Shown: in pieces, positions 41,878 through 54,400 of the stretch
Numbering within the stretch: position 1 is the first letter of the stretch
Layout of the letters: each line of letters starts with the position of its first letter
Assembly (NCBI GenBank): GCA_959347315.1
Contig: OY365806.1
Location: 54,234,116 to 54,298,115 of the forward strand
Direction of reading: 5' to 3'
Source of the DNA: Bimastos eiseni
Taxonomy: Eukaryota; Annelida; Clitellata; Crassiclitellata; Lumbricidae
Length of the DNA stretch: 64,000 bases
Position numbers and translations under genes: made by a program
The notes under the pieces: model-generated
What the model saw: the letters and a program-made list of their open reading frames with translations, nothing else
What the model was told of the DNA's origin: nothing
Databases searched by the model: none

Positions 41878-42137
41878 CTACATCATTGTTTTGATGAGAT
41901 CAGCAAGCTTTGTTTTGAGAGCACTATCGATTACACTGTCAGACAATAGAGCGGTGTATAATACTAGATGTGGACTAGGGTGGTCCAACAGACAATTCCT
42001 CTCCTTCAAGAGGTCCATTAAGGCACTATGTAAATAACCAGATATATCTCCATAAGTTTTAATCTGTTCTACCTCACCCAAGTAAGATATATGGTCCAAA
42101 TCTGAAGCTAAAAGGCCAAACATTCTTCTCAAAAAGC
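41878..42137 (-). CDS. Unassigned coding-like ORF or exon
   Basis: An 84-codon open frame ending in TAG on the - strand. It reads MRRMFGLLASDLDHISYLG, then ISGYLHSALMDLLKE and SALKTKLADLIKTMM. The amphipathic, Leu-rich helical pattern looks like real protein, perhaps the C-terminus of a helical-repeat protein or a retrocopy. A weak acceptor (tttttgag) could open an exon near 42137. I do not recognise it. Confidence 0.35.
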
Positions 42138-42589
42138 CACGACCAAGTTGAGATTATTTGCTGTTATCTACCGCTCAGAAAAATATCAGACCTGCTTAGT
42201 CATTTAACATATAAAAATTGGGTGACACAGGTGGTTCTAAACATCAAACACAGTAAAATGCACATTATTAATTATTCTTTGGCACATTGGGAAGTTCCAT
42301 CCAACGATCACGCTATGTAGGGAGTCATTAGCAATGTGCCGCAGAATAACTTAGATCCTTCTCCTTTTTTAGTTGATGTATTATATGCTCTAATCTAACT
42401 CTATCTCTGTTTCCTGTTCTTCAATGCACATCACCGATTTCAAGAAGACAGTGTGAAGATACCTTGACCTTGAGCAACCTCTAAATATTCACCAATCTCT
42501 CTCAAATTTGGTACACGTAATAGTAGACAGCCACAGAACACAGACACAGAGTTGTGTAGCACAATTTTGAAAAGTTCATCGAACGAACA

Positions 42590-44492
42590 AACGAACGAAA
42601 TATTTTATTGTAACCAAATCAAAAAAAATCAAGAGTGTACACATAATATTCAGTTGCTCAGTTAGGTTACAAAGGGAGCCCGAAAGGATTACCTCCCGCT
42701 AACAGGGCCACCCACTGACGTATTTTGCTATGTAAATTGTTGTGAGCACGGACATAATAAACTCAAATGTGCAGCAAACAAAACACTTGTATAAAGTAAC
42801 ATCGGGAAATATTCAAGTTGCAGTCGTACATCTAACTAAACTTAACTAATTCTTTTAAGCCTAACTTAAAGAATCAATCTGCAAGGGGTGGATGATAATA
42901 AGCTTACTCAAATCAGATGGACAATTCAGCAAATAATTTCTCACCTTATTTTTAAATGATTGCAAAGTTGCAGTACTTTGAATATCATACGGGATGTCGT
43001 TCCAAATCTTTGGTCCAGTGCATCTTATTGCAAACTTACGAGTATTAGTGCGAGCAAAAATTGGTCGGTGTTTAGAAGTGGTTCTCGTACCATAGGAATG
43101 GAACATATTGCCAGTTCCGAAGTATTCTGAAAATCTTACCGGCAAAAGCTCATGTATGGCACGTACATAAATATAGCTATTTGATAAGTACAGATCTGGG
43201 GGAGCTTCATTAATTTGTATTCCCTAAAGATTGGATCAGTATGGGATCCCCAGGCTGTACCAGCAATACAATGAAGAGCCCGTTTCTGGAGGAGTGTCAA
43301 TTTATTAAGTCGAGAATTGTAGGTGGACGCCCAAATTGCATTGCAATAAGAAAAATAAGGATAAATTAATGAGTTATACAATCGTAGTCTAATGGAAGAC
43401 GGTAACAAATGAGATGTTCTCTTCAGCATCTCAACATTCTTGGCCACTTTAGCTCATATAGTTGCTACGTGTTCACCCCATGATAAATTTTGGTCAACCA
43501 CTACTCCTAGAAATTTGATCGAACTGACCTGGGTAATTAAATCATCATTTATTGACAACCTACAAGAGGAATCTAGTGGAGTGACCTTTCTCTGAGATTT
43601 AAAGAGAATATAGGCCGTCTTTTCTAAATTGAGCGATAGTTTATTAGCCGAGAACCAGTCCATTATTAATTTTAATTGGTCATTAACAATTTCATATAGG
43701 ATCTTAAACGAAGAGTGGGAATAAAAAACATTAGTATCGTCGGCAAATAATATGAAGGAGATTATTGGTGCGACATTAGGCAGGTCATTAATATATAATA
43801 AAAAAAGTAGTGGGCCTAAATTTGAGCCCTGTGGCACTCCATGACGGATTGTTTTGCAATCCGATAAAACTCCATTGCATGAGACACATTGGGTTCTCCC
43901 TTCTAGGTAACTCTCAAACCATGCTAATTGTATTCCCCTTATACCATAAGCTTCAAGTTTTTTAAGAAGTATGTGATGGTTTACAGTGTCGAATGCTTTG
44001 CTTAAGTCAAAAAATATACCGATACTATCATTGAAAGCATTCGAAATTTTATCATACATATCCATAAGAGCCATTGATGGAGATCGACCTGATTGGAAGC
44101 CAAATTGGGAATGAAATATTATATGGTGTTTTCCTATGTATGTAGAAAGCCCCTCGTGCATAATTTTTTCATAATATTTGGCAAAATAGGGTAGAATAGA
44201 GATTGGCCTATAATTGGCACATTCATCTTTTTTCCCTTTTTACAAATTGGAATTATTCTAGAAGTTTTTATTTCAGAAGGTACTATACCAGTTCTTAATG
44301 AGCAGTTAATTAAATCAGGGAGAACAGGCATCATAAGCCCAATTTGAGGTGCGACCAGACAAGGATCAAGATCATCAATTCCTTTACTGTGAGTAGTGTG
44401 TATGGAAGAAGATATGTTCATTATTTCTTCTGGAGAGGTTGGGATTAGTCCAAAGGAAAAGGGAGGAGCTGGTTTCAAATACTCATCAAAGT
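42590..44492 (-). mobile_element. 5'-truncated CR1/Jockey-like LINE with frameshifted reverse transcriptase
   Basis: In - strand order: SSIHTTHSKGIDDLDP and SRIIPICKKGKK (44134-44478, N-terminal RT); HSQFGFQSGRSP, FFDLSKAFDTVNHHILLKKL, GVPQGSNLGPLLFLLYINDL, FADDTNVF and IKFLGVVVDQNLSWGEH (43454-44161); then TSHLLPSSIRLRLYNSLIY and RALHCIAG (43136-43447); then RKFAIRCTGPKIWNDIPYDI (42861-43145). The catalytic FADD box is intact, but two or three frameshifts break the ORF. The 3' tail (about 42580-42610) has a reversed AATAAA and a ttcg/ttgttcg-type repeat rather than poly(A). Host promoter and endonuclease parts are missing. Confidence 0.93.
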
Positions 44493-44627
44493 TAAAAAGA
44501 ACAAAATGAATCTGTTAAACATCAGTGCAGAAATGACATTGAGGTTGAAACTATTAAATTAATCGGCCATGTCTTTGACGATTCGAGACACAGAGACACA
44601 ATCAATCATTCTCCCCAAAAAGCATCT
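44493..44627. repeat. 135-bp direct repeat, copy A
   Basis: Starts at the LINE 5' junction (taaaaagaacaaaatgaatc) and is repeated 380 bp further on, with about three differences. Confidence 0.95.
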
Positions 44628-44872
44628 TTTTAGACCATCCTAATGTGGACGTCTGCAGATGGGAGTGTTTCCTAACCTCCTGCCCTCTTCTGCTTTTGTC
44701 TGAATGTGACTTCCTGCCAGGAAAAAGGGGAGGAGGTTAGGTATTATCTGTTTATGATTTAATGATTCACTGTAGAAGTCCACCAGTTCTCTTTGGACTG
44801 CATCAATCGAGACCAATTTCTGCACCCGTTTAAACACTCATTTTAATATCACTAAATTCAATAATTATCCAC
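44628..44872. other. 245-bp spacer between direct repeats
   Basis: The - strand has a 65-codon ORF (MFKRVQKLVSIDAVQREL...). No family is recognised. Confidence 0.4.
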
Positions 44873-45007
44873 TAAAAAGAACAAAATGAATCTGTTAAAC
44901 ATCAGCACAGAAATGACATTGAGGTTGAAACTATTAAATTAATCGGCCATGTCTTTGACGATTCGAGACACAGAGACACAATCAATCATTCTCACCAAAA
45001 AGCATCT
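44873..45007. repeat. 135-bp direct repeat, copy B
   Basis: Same sequence as 44493-44627, ending accaaaaagcatct. Confidence 0.95.
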
Positions 45008-45365
45008 GCCAGGTACCTAAAAGGCACTACAGCAAGTGTCTTGTATCCATACATTACATACTTGGAAAAGCATCATTCCTCAAACAAATATAAATGTTAG
45101 CCACTAGCATCACTTTGTGCTAATAATTGGAACAGCTCTGTATAGAACCTACAGCACATATTAAGTGACCAACAGACCACAACTAATAAATAAAGGCTAA
45201 CAAATTTTGAATAGCAGAAACAATCTTGGACATTGTTAATTGAGAAGCTGTTAAACAACATTAACAAGCCTTAGAGACAAATGGCACACACACCAACCAA
45301 CAACGGACATCATTGCAATGAACTAAGAATAGTAGGACAGTTACTACATTATATCGCAAACACAC

Positions 45366-45461
45366 TCAACTCATTCCTGTAGTTTGGTTTGGATTCTCCA
45401 AATAATGAGCCACTTGTTCGTAACCTGCCTGACGGGCATGATCAAGAGGAGTAAAATTATC
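45366..45461 (-). CDS. ANKRD29: ANKRD29 last exon and stop
   Basis: 31 codons then TGA (45368-45366): DNFTPLDHARQAGYEQVAHY then LENPNQTTGMS, a half-repeat cap. No poly(A) signal is obvious just downstream. Confidence 0.92.
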   Translation of the reverse strand, partial: DNFTPLDHARQAGYEQVAHYLENPNQTTGMS

Positions 45462-48400
45462 CTAAAAAGACAATAAAAAAAGTGGAATTAAACAAGCTGA
45501 ATTCCAAAACCTGCCAGTATAAATGCACTCTTTCGGCATAAAAATCACTCATTTTCCATAATCGCCCTCAAAAGAGCTTATAAAAATACTGCATGGTCAC
45601 TAATCATAACTGGTCTGGGATGTATGTGTGTATGTACTGCCTTTCAAGACCTTTGCAAAAGCACTACATGATGCCAAATGTCATTCAGAGCAGAAATGTC
45701 ATATGCATGCCAACCCCTCAGCTGGTACCTTGTGCCTGTAGTGCTCCAGTAATGTCAAGCTCATGATTACAATTGTAACAACAAAATTGAAAAATGACAA
45801 AGGTCGAAGACTTCAGGTCAAGTATCTCCATAAACATCTCAAATTTATATAAATCACCAATGAGTGTGTAAATAACTGTATCCTGCTCAGTAGTGCAACA
45901 GTCCAGTAATAAATGAAAGAGAGGAGATACAAAAATCACATTTTAACCACTATAATGTGTTAGGCTTTCTTATGTGTGGCAAAATTGTCATGACCCTACA
46001 CAACTGTGTTACTTGTATAGACAAGCACTAATTAAAATCAAATAGAATCGACTATAAGGTCGATTCAAGCATAAGTCAAAGTGTGCTTATTTGATAAAAA
46101 TAGCGTCTAAAATCATCAGCTTGAATATAAGTCGAACCCATAAAACCAAAGATGTGATGTTTAACAAGTTTGAGTGGTTTTAAAAATCTTCTAAATTATG
46201 CAAAATCTAACAAAATAATGTTTGAAACTCACTTTGAATAATAACATTATAAACAATGTGTGAATATAAATGGATAACTGCTTCCGGTTTGTGTAATAAA
46301 TTTAGCAAGTAAGGGAAGCATTCACAATGTAGTATAATTACACTCATGATCATGTAATTAACAAGTTTTAATGGTTTTAAAATATTCAAAATACTTAGAC
46401 TTGCATACAGTAATAATGTTAACTGAAGTCAATCTCATTTGTGTATTTCTCTCACAGTTTCTCCAAATCTCCTAAAACCAATCAGGTACATACACCAACA
46501 ATGCAGCAAGACAAGGACTAAGTCATTTTTAGCCACTGCACAGCAGGAAACATTGTGCACATTAAGAAACTAAAGATATCAAATGACACTTTTTCTCAGC
46601 TACCAGTGTTCCATTAGTCAGGTAGACAGTACTTACTTTATTTTTGAGATCCACTTTTGCACCAGCTTGCGCCAGTTCTCGTACAACCTTTAAATGGCCA
46701 AATAAGGCAGCTGCATGTAACGCACTTTCTCCATTCTACGAAATAAGAAATAATGAAACAACAAGTGAAGGCTGCACGCCAAAGCTTTTAACCAAAAGTA
46801 AATTCTTAAAAAACAAATATACGCACACTCATGGCTATTCTTTTTACGTATTTTCTGCGCATATCATCGACCATGTCGGTCGATTGATCGACTGCTGTGT
46901 CATTTTGACGAATATTTTCATCTACATGCAGAATTTGCTCAGTAACTTTGAACATGTTGGGAGTTTTTAAGTACTAGGTATGCATACAGGACTCATTTGT
47001 CAGATTTGCCAAGGATTTTGTGTGTTTAAGAGGCATTTTGTTTGCAAATTGACTAGGCCATGTGACTGCATCAGACCCATCCCTTACGATGCATACGGTT
47101 GTGTCTCAGTCATGCAGACTGTGCGTGTTGGAGGGCAGCTGACCAGTCGTCGCTCTACCCTATCGATCCAACATGGCCCAGAGACTCTGAACATTCATGT
47201 CATCTGATCAACTCTCCATATTCTGCTCTATCGAATGAATATCTTGTTTCTGAGCCTCACTATTGGATGTCGACTGTGCCTAAATACGACAAACTCAACT
47301 GATCTGGTTTGGAACTAGGCAACAACTTGCTTAACGTAAACCACTACGGACTGAGAAATTTCCTGCTGTCACTTTGTGACACTTGATTCCTCCCTCACAT
47401 TCGAGGAACACACATCTAGCCTGACCTGCTCCTGATACTTTCAACTTAGGTAGCTCATAGCCATCAGACAATAGGTCTTTTCCTTTGTCTATACCACCAT
47501 GGAATCAGGTCATACTTCACATAATTCCATTAAAGGAATCAGGTCATACTTCACATAATCCCATTAAATTTAAAGAATATATGTAGAATAAAAATAAATT
47601 GAGCGCATTGGTTCAGACGTTAAGACGTCGTTTAGTGCTTGAGGACCTTTGGGTCATATATCACGCACAAAACTTATGATACTTTCCCACAGGTTCTATC
47701 CATGTGTGGGTTATTTATGAACACGATATGCTTGAAAATACTGCCTCACCTGCAAAAGACCAAGATTTGGCTTATACTTGAGTAATTCTTGAACCACTTC
47801 CAGGTGACCCTTGTGAGCAGCTTTAAACAAAGGAGTGGCACCATCCTTGAAAGAAGAAACACAATGTAATTTATTAATATAGCACCTCTCTAACGCATAT
47901 ACACAGAAATGCCATTGCATTTAAAGTGTTGTTAAAAGAGAAGAGTCAATACAAGATGCAGATTAAGACGAACTTCATTTGAAGTATATGGCCTAATAGT
48001 GATCAACTGGGTCTGAATTTCTTGCCGAGTCAGAGTACAGAGTTTTATGAGTTGAATTTTGCAGAGTTTGAGTTTAGAATATTTAAAAAAGTCTCAGGTC
48101 TCTTGATTGTTAGTTTGGCATATAACTGTTATGAATTTGTTATTTTTGCCTTAGTTTACACCAGGAAGTAGTAATTAGTAAGTAATAATAGTAGCAGCAG
48201 TATTTGTGTTTTTTAGTCAAGTCATTTGTCTTTTGTAAACTGAAATTCAACAAATTCAATACAGTGCATTATAAAGAATGTAATGAATCTAAATGTAAAT
48301 ACTGACTGTCTAGTACTATTAGGCACACCTGCAAAATGTAACAATTAAATGTCTTCAATTAACTAAAAAAATAAGGAATTGAATGTCAACCCAAACAATT

Positions 48401-51400
48401 TAGTTCCGAAACATCAAGATTTTCTACTTCTTACCCAATATGCCTACAATGACATCTCAAGCAAGTCTGCAGAATTTCCTACTATTTCCTGAGATACAAG
48501 ATTTATATTAAACTGGGTTCAATCTGTCTATTTCAGTATTACCATTCATTTGAGGTCCTCGCTGTCAATCTCTTTTCTGGCAACCAACAGGTACTGCTTA
48601 AGTTTTGCTTTCTAATTAAAAAAAATTGTGATAGACAGCTTCAAGCTGAACCCAGATGTAATCAGAATGACTGTAACAAATAAACTGTTACTGAAGCAAA
48701 CATGCTTAATTGCATAATGATATATAATATCCTCATTTAATTTTCAAACAGACAAACTGCAGTATGATTACTAGTAGAGTATGAACAGATGATGAAATGT
48801 TAGTTGAATTTCACTCTCTGCAGCCAAGTCATCCCGTTTATCACTCATTCCACCACGATTTGCTAGAGCCTGGGTTAAAATTGATTGCTGGATTGCGAAC
48901 TTTTGGCTGCTAAGCTCTTCCTATCTGAAACTATTAATCGGCTGCCAACTTGCCATCGTGATTAAAATCAATTGTCCGTTTTACTCTGGTACGCTTTCTT
49001 GTGTCAAAGTTGGCACATGGGAGTCTACAACATGATCAGACTCATCACACTCAGATTGAGCCCATTTGCACTGGCACGGTAAGAGATTAACAACATCTGG
49101 TATTAAATGTGATAAATGGCAAGAATCATGAAAACCATTACTCACTCAAGCACTTGGTTTTGGAATCATTCAACGTCTTTGCTAGAACTACTTACTTCTC
49201 TGGCCGCATCGGTGTCAGCTGACGACTCCAGCAGCTCTTTCACAACCGCAGCATGACCCATCTGACAGGCAATCCACAGAGGAGTCGCTCCGTCCTAAAC
49301 ACACAGTACATGTAGACAAGACAACGTCACACAGAACAGCCAAACAAGCATGCATGTCAGTGATACAAAAGTATCCTTTTGTATCACTGACTTTCCTGAA
49401 CATTCTGAATATGCAATGTCAATGTTGTTGCCATTTCAACCACATATCTGTGCAGAGGCGTAGCTAGGGTATTTTGCGCCTGGGGACAAACTGCGGAATT
49501 TGGGCCATCTATAAATGACGTCACACTCCTAGGGTAGGGGTCACACAATTGAGATATGTGATGAGCGGAGGGAGGGTTGACGAAATGTGACGCCACATCA
49601 TCAAGTCCGGCATAAAAATGCGCAAATTTTATTACAAACTTTCACTCAATTTGACAACTTCCATTTAAATTATCAGGAATTGTTAGCACATTTTAAAACA
49701 CTAATTATGAATATTACATTCTTAATTTTTGATTTAGTTTTACGCTCGGTGTCAATTTTGGGGTTATGGAAGCCATGCAGCCATTCTGTAACACACAAGC
49801 AGGAATAAATTATTATGCCGCCTAGACGCGCATACCACAGAGAGTCGCTGCAGGTCGGCAACGTGAACTAATGGTTGTAAGCATGGGAGAATGGAGAAGC
49901 ATAAAGTTTGGTTTGCTTCAAATTATTGTTATTAAACATTTTTGTTAGAAATGTAATGATTCTACCAGAGCTTCTCATTGTGCAGAATTGCATAATGAGT
50001 GTAATAATTATAGGCCTATCTTACCGTTTTTACTCAACTATAAGTCGATTCAAGTATAAGTTGAAGTGTAATTTTTTTACAAAAGTAACGTCCAAAACTG
50101 ACGGCCCGAATATAAGTCGAACCCATAAAATCAAAAACCCCTGATAAATCGAGAGGTATAGCTTGATATCTGCTGTCTTTCAGCAGAGAAGTTCGATGGA
50201 TTTCTCCGCGAAATATATATTTTACTATGGGCATATCAATATTAATGCATACGGCTGTCATAAATCGAGAGGTATAGCCTGATATCTGCTGTCTTTCGGC
50301 GGAGAAGTTCGGCGGATTTCTCCGCGAAATATATATTTTACTATGGGCAGATCAATGTTAATGCATGCGGCCATCATAAATCAAAAGGTAGAGCCCGATA
50401 CCTGTGGAGAAATTGTCTCTCGAGTATAAGTCGAAGACCTATTTTGCCGTCCTGAAATAGTCTTAAATTTCTAGACTTATAGTCGAGCATATACGGTATC
50501 TATTTTTGTTTTGTTTCATAATCTAGTTTTAAGTAGTTTTACAGCTATAATCATTTCTTGATAATTATAAGAATATTTGCATATAACATTCTGCACATCT
50601 GGTTTTTTTCTGGGAGGCAGAGCTTTGTGATGTCTTACTTAACACACTTACTTACACTCACTTACTTACACACTTACTTAACTTACTTACTTGTGATGTG
50701 TGACAAGGGGGTCATAATTGGTCCAAAATTGCATTTGAATCAGCAATTGTTAGAAAAAGTTGCAGTGATATGCATAGATTTGTAAATACGTCATGTGTAT
50801 TATGTCACACCTTGCAGGCGCTTAGTGATCACTCACTGATCAGTGAGGCTTGGGTGCGCCAACATTATGCTTGACAGCTTGTTTATAACGAGGATATTTT
50901 TGGGGTGCCAAAATTAAATCTTACTAACTTAATTGGGATAAATTAGTTTGTACCAAAATAAAAGGTAGTAGTTTTAATCCTCATTTTAGCGCCCCTTCCA
51001 ACTCGGCGCCCGGGGACACATGTCCCCTCTGCCCCCTAGTTACGCCTCTGTATCTGTGTGAGGCTGGATTTTCAGCATTGATGGCAATGAAAACAAAGTA
51101 CAGGAATCGTTGTGCATGGACGACGACACGAGTCTATGTCTGACTTGCTTCAGACTGCACATTGACTTTCTTATGAGTACCATGCAGGCTCAGCTGTCAC
51201 ACTGATGTTGTTAAGATTAATTACAATATTACAATACACAGGTGCAACAGTTAATGTTGCATTACAATAAATTGTAAACAGTTTTCTACTTAAGTTTCAT
51301 TTTAATGTTATAAAAATGCCCATATTTAAACGGTGTCTGTTAATCAGTATATCTCCATGCCGATTCACAAAGCGAATTTTACTACATGATGTTTAATTAT

Positions 51401-54400
51401 ATTCAGTGGTTCTACAGGCGGCCACTATATTTACAAGTGGGTCCTGACTCTGAGAAGTTTGGCAGGAACCAGTCCACTATTTTAAACAATCCAAAAGAAG
51501 GAAGACAAGTGAAATTACAATTATCAAAAGTAAAATTACAAACAACAAAAGACAAGTTACAAATAAACTGAGTCAATTAATAGCTACATCGACAAATCAT
51601 AATAATATTATTTCAATTATATAACATAAACTATTAGCATTTGTCAAACAGTCAATGACTGGTTGTAAATAAAAAAGCAACACTTCTAACTGCCAGAAAC
51701 TGAATTCAACTAGGATCTAAAAAATCCCATATAAGCAAATATATATGAATACAAACTTTGCGAGCCATGCTTGGTCTGGCTCCTTTGCTTAGAAGAAATT
51801 TGACCATTTTAAGATGTCCATTCTGTGAACTGATGAAGAGCGGCGAAGCACCATCTACCATTTGCGTATGTAAGTCTGCATTGTGATCGAGTAACTCCTC
51901 AACAACTTCAATATGGTTGCACTGACAGGCAACAAACAACGGAGTTCCACCATCCTGACAATAAATAGAAGCAACACTATCAGATCAATTGACATATAGC
52001 TAAATATTAGTGATGAAAATTGTTAAAATCTCATATCTTACAGTAGTCTGCATCATAACATGTGTAAAAACATCGCATACAAATAGTCTCTTTAACCAAC
52101 ACATCATATAAAATTAGAGCACAAATATGAAAGATGTGTGTGTATCAGCCATATTAAAATAGTGCTTTAGCTTTGTCAACATTGGTTGAGGAGAATATTA
52201 CATTGCATCAAGTAATAATGAACGTCATGAACATGAGGCATATTTTTTTTATAAAAGTCAGCAATTATATTATATATCCATTATTTAAACATTCTAAATC
52301 CACAACACAAATAGATCCTATCAACCGATTAGTGGCATTGATTGCTAAACTGCAAAAGTATTTAGATGGCATTAGTCTTTGGTCATCTACCTACATGAGG
52401 GGGATTGAGGGCGATACGGTTTTACCTGATTGCCGTAGATTTTATTAACTCATCTCCTCAAGCATTATTTCCTCATCCATAGATTAGACACATAATAAAT
52501 ATTGAAAAATTGATTGCAGTTCACAGCATTTCTCGATAATTCAATCAATCCTTCTTTCGATGTAGAAGTTACAAGCGCAGAGTAGTCGTCAATTCATCAA
52601 TGGACCGCAATCAGGTAAAACCGTATCACTATGATCTAGGTAGATGACCAAAGACTAAATCTAAATACTTTTGCAGTACAATTCAAATATTGGTGGAGAG
52701 CGATACACAATCACTCCACAACAGCAAGCAGAATGATCGTCCAATGGCTTTCAAACACTATTATTTTCACGGAAAGTCACTAAACACAGCGATGACCTGT
52801 TACAGTCATCCAAAACTTGAATCCAAAGATTTATCATCTAAAGCAGAAGTTTAACATCTCACATTGGATCGCTACCGACTGATCAAATACTATATTGTTC
52901 AATAATTCTAGCATGTTTGTTCAAGCGTACAAATTCAATGGCAACGCATGTTGCTATAGAAACTGAAGTTAAACGTTGGATCACATGATGCTTTTAGTTC
53001 ACAAATGCCAAGTGCCCCTTCATTGCTTAAACCATGAACTAGAGAAAGCACACAATTTATAAGAAAACAGAATGAGATTTGAATAGAGCTGTGTACCGAT
53101 ACATCGGCAGCACTCATAATCGGGGTCAATTACAGAGATATCGGCCGTTTTGAATATCGGTAAGAAAATCGACGCCGATATGAAAAATTATTTTTTATTT
53201 TATAATATTACTAGCTGGGGAACCCGGCATTGCACGAGTTGAGACAGGTTTTTGGCCCTGGAGAGAAGGAAGACGGCGACCGCGGGATTCACCAACCCCT
53301 CTACTGGGTGTCCAAGGATGCGTACACAGTAGATACCCACCTGACCGACTGTGCAAATGATGGCCAACTACTGTATATGTGCTACCTGTATGATATCTCC
53401 AAAACCGTCCATTCATTCATAACGGTGTTAACGAAGAAGAGGTGTGGCAGACAAGCATCACGTGCACATTTCGGCAAATGTACAGCAGGTGTTTCGTCGA
53501 CACGCTCCTGTCGACTGAGAAGGAAATTTTCCTTGGGGACAGGTTTTTGACCCTGGAGACCAGCAACAGGGCAGCCGCGGGGTTCACCAACCCTTCTACT
53601 GGGTGTCCCACAAGCCAACGGCAAAGGTTTCGAGTCAACAGCTGTAAAACTGTGCAAATGCATAGTAGGGCCAGACACACAGCTTAATTGTAGAGATTAA
53701 CTACCCTGGGCATAGTTATGTCATCTCAGCTGGCCAAAGTGGCAGGTGTAGTCCCCAACTACATGTTTATGTCTCCTACGGAACAAGTGTTTTGCTTGTA
53801 TCACAACAATAGGCAGTAGCAGTAGGTCTATTTTTGATTTTTGGAACTTGACATCTTGGGAAACACAATGAAATAATCTGTGAAATAATTATAATTCGCT
53901 ATATAATCGGTATCGGCAAATCAAATAATCGGCAATAATCGGTATCGGCATAATTAGCATAAAGTGATATCGGTACAGCTCTAGAATTGAATGCATGAAA
54001 ACTCGTACCACATCCTCCTCTTCTCAACCAGTTTGTCCAATGTCCAATTTTTCCATAGATGTATTAACATAGAGGAGCTAATGAAAAGAATGCTTACATA
54101 GCTTGGAAGATCGACTGGAGCACCATGAGATATCAGTTCTTTGACAATGTCAATGAAACCTCCTTGCGAAGCGAAGAAGAGGGCACACGTACCTGTCTTA
54201 CAAAATATAATCAACATTCACACAATGACTCATACTGACAACTTCGTCAAATGCTAAGACTCAAGCCTTAAACATTCAGATAAATTTTTAAGAATTCAAT
54301 CTGCTTCTATCCAAACACCTCAGTTGCTGTACAGCAATATCAAGCAAGGGATGAACCGAGTGTCAATTTAATGCTGAGTCCAAGTCTTACGAGTTGAGTT

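Larger units (their letters stand above)
49453..51050. mobile_element. 1.6-kb hAT element with exact 8-bp duplication
   Basis: Ends CAGAGGCGTAGCTAGGG and CCCTAGTTACGCCTCTG are inverted. tatctgtg flanks both sides (49445-49452 and 51051-51058). It contains the nested MITE at 50022-50498 and a (ctta)n microsatellite at about 50640-50692. No intact transposase. Confidence 0.95.
49408..51200 (+). pseudogene. hAT transposase fragment split by a later transposon
   Basis: The two halves, 49408-49452 and 51059-51200, join once the insert and one duplication copy are removed: VVAISTTYLC then EAGFSALMAMKTKYRNR. This is the C-terminal end typical of ZBED/hAT-like transposases. Upstream stop codons and later frameshifts make it dead. 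It lies antisense to ANKRD29 in an intron. Confidence 0.88.

Noticed and set aside
53230..53687. Cluster of overlapping ORFs on both strands
   Set aside because: Due to GC-rich, internally duplicated transposon sequence; no consistent protein.
54181..54196. Alternative acceptor cag at 54192 for ankyrin repeat 3
   Set aside because: It would enter the wrong phase and meet a stop; the gtaag acceptor gives exactly 33 codons.
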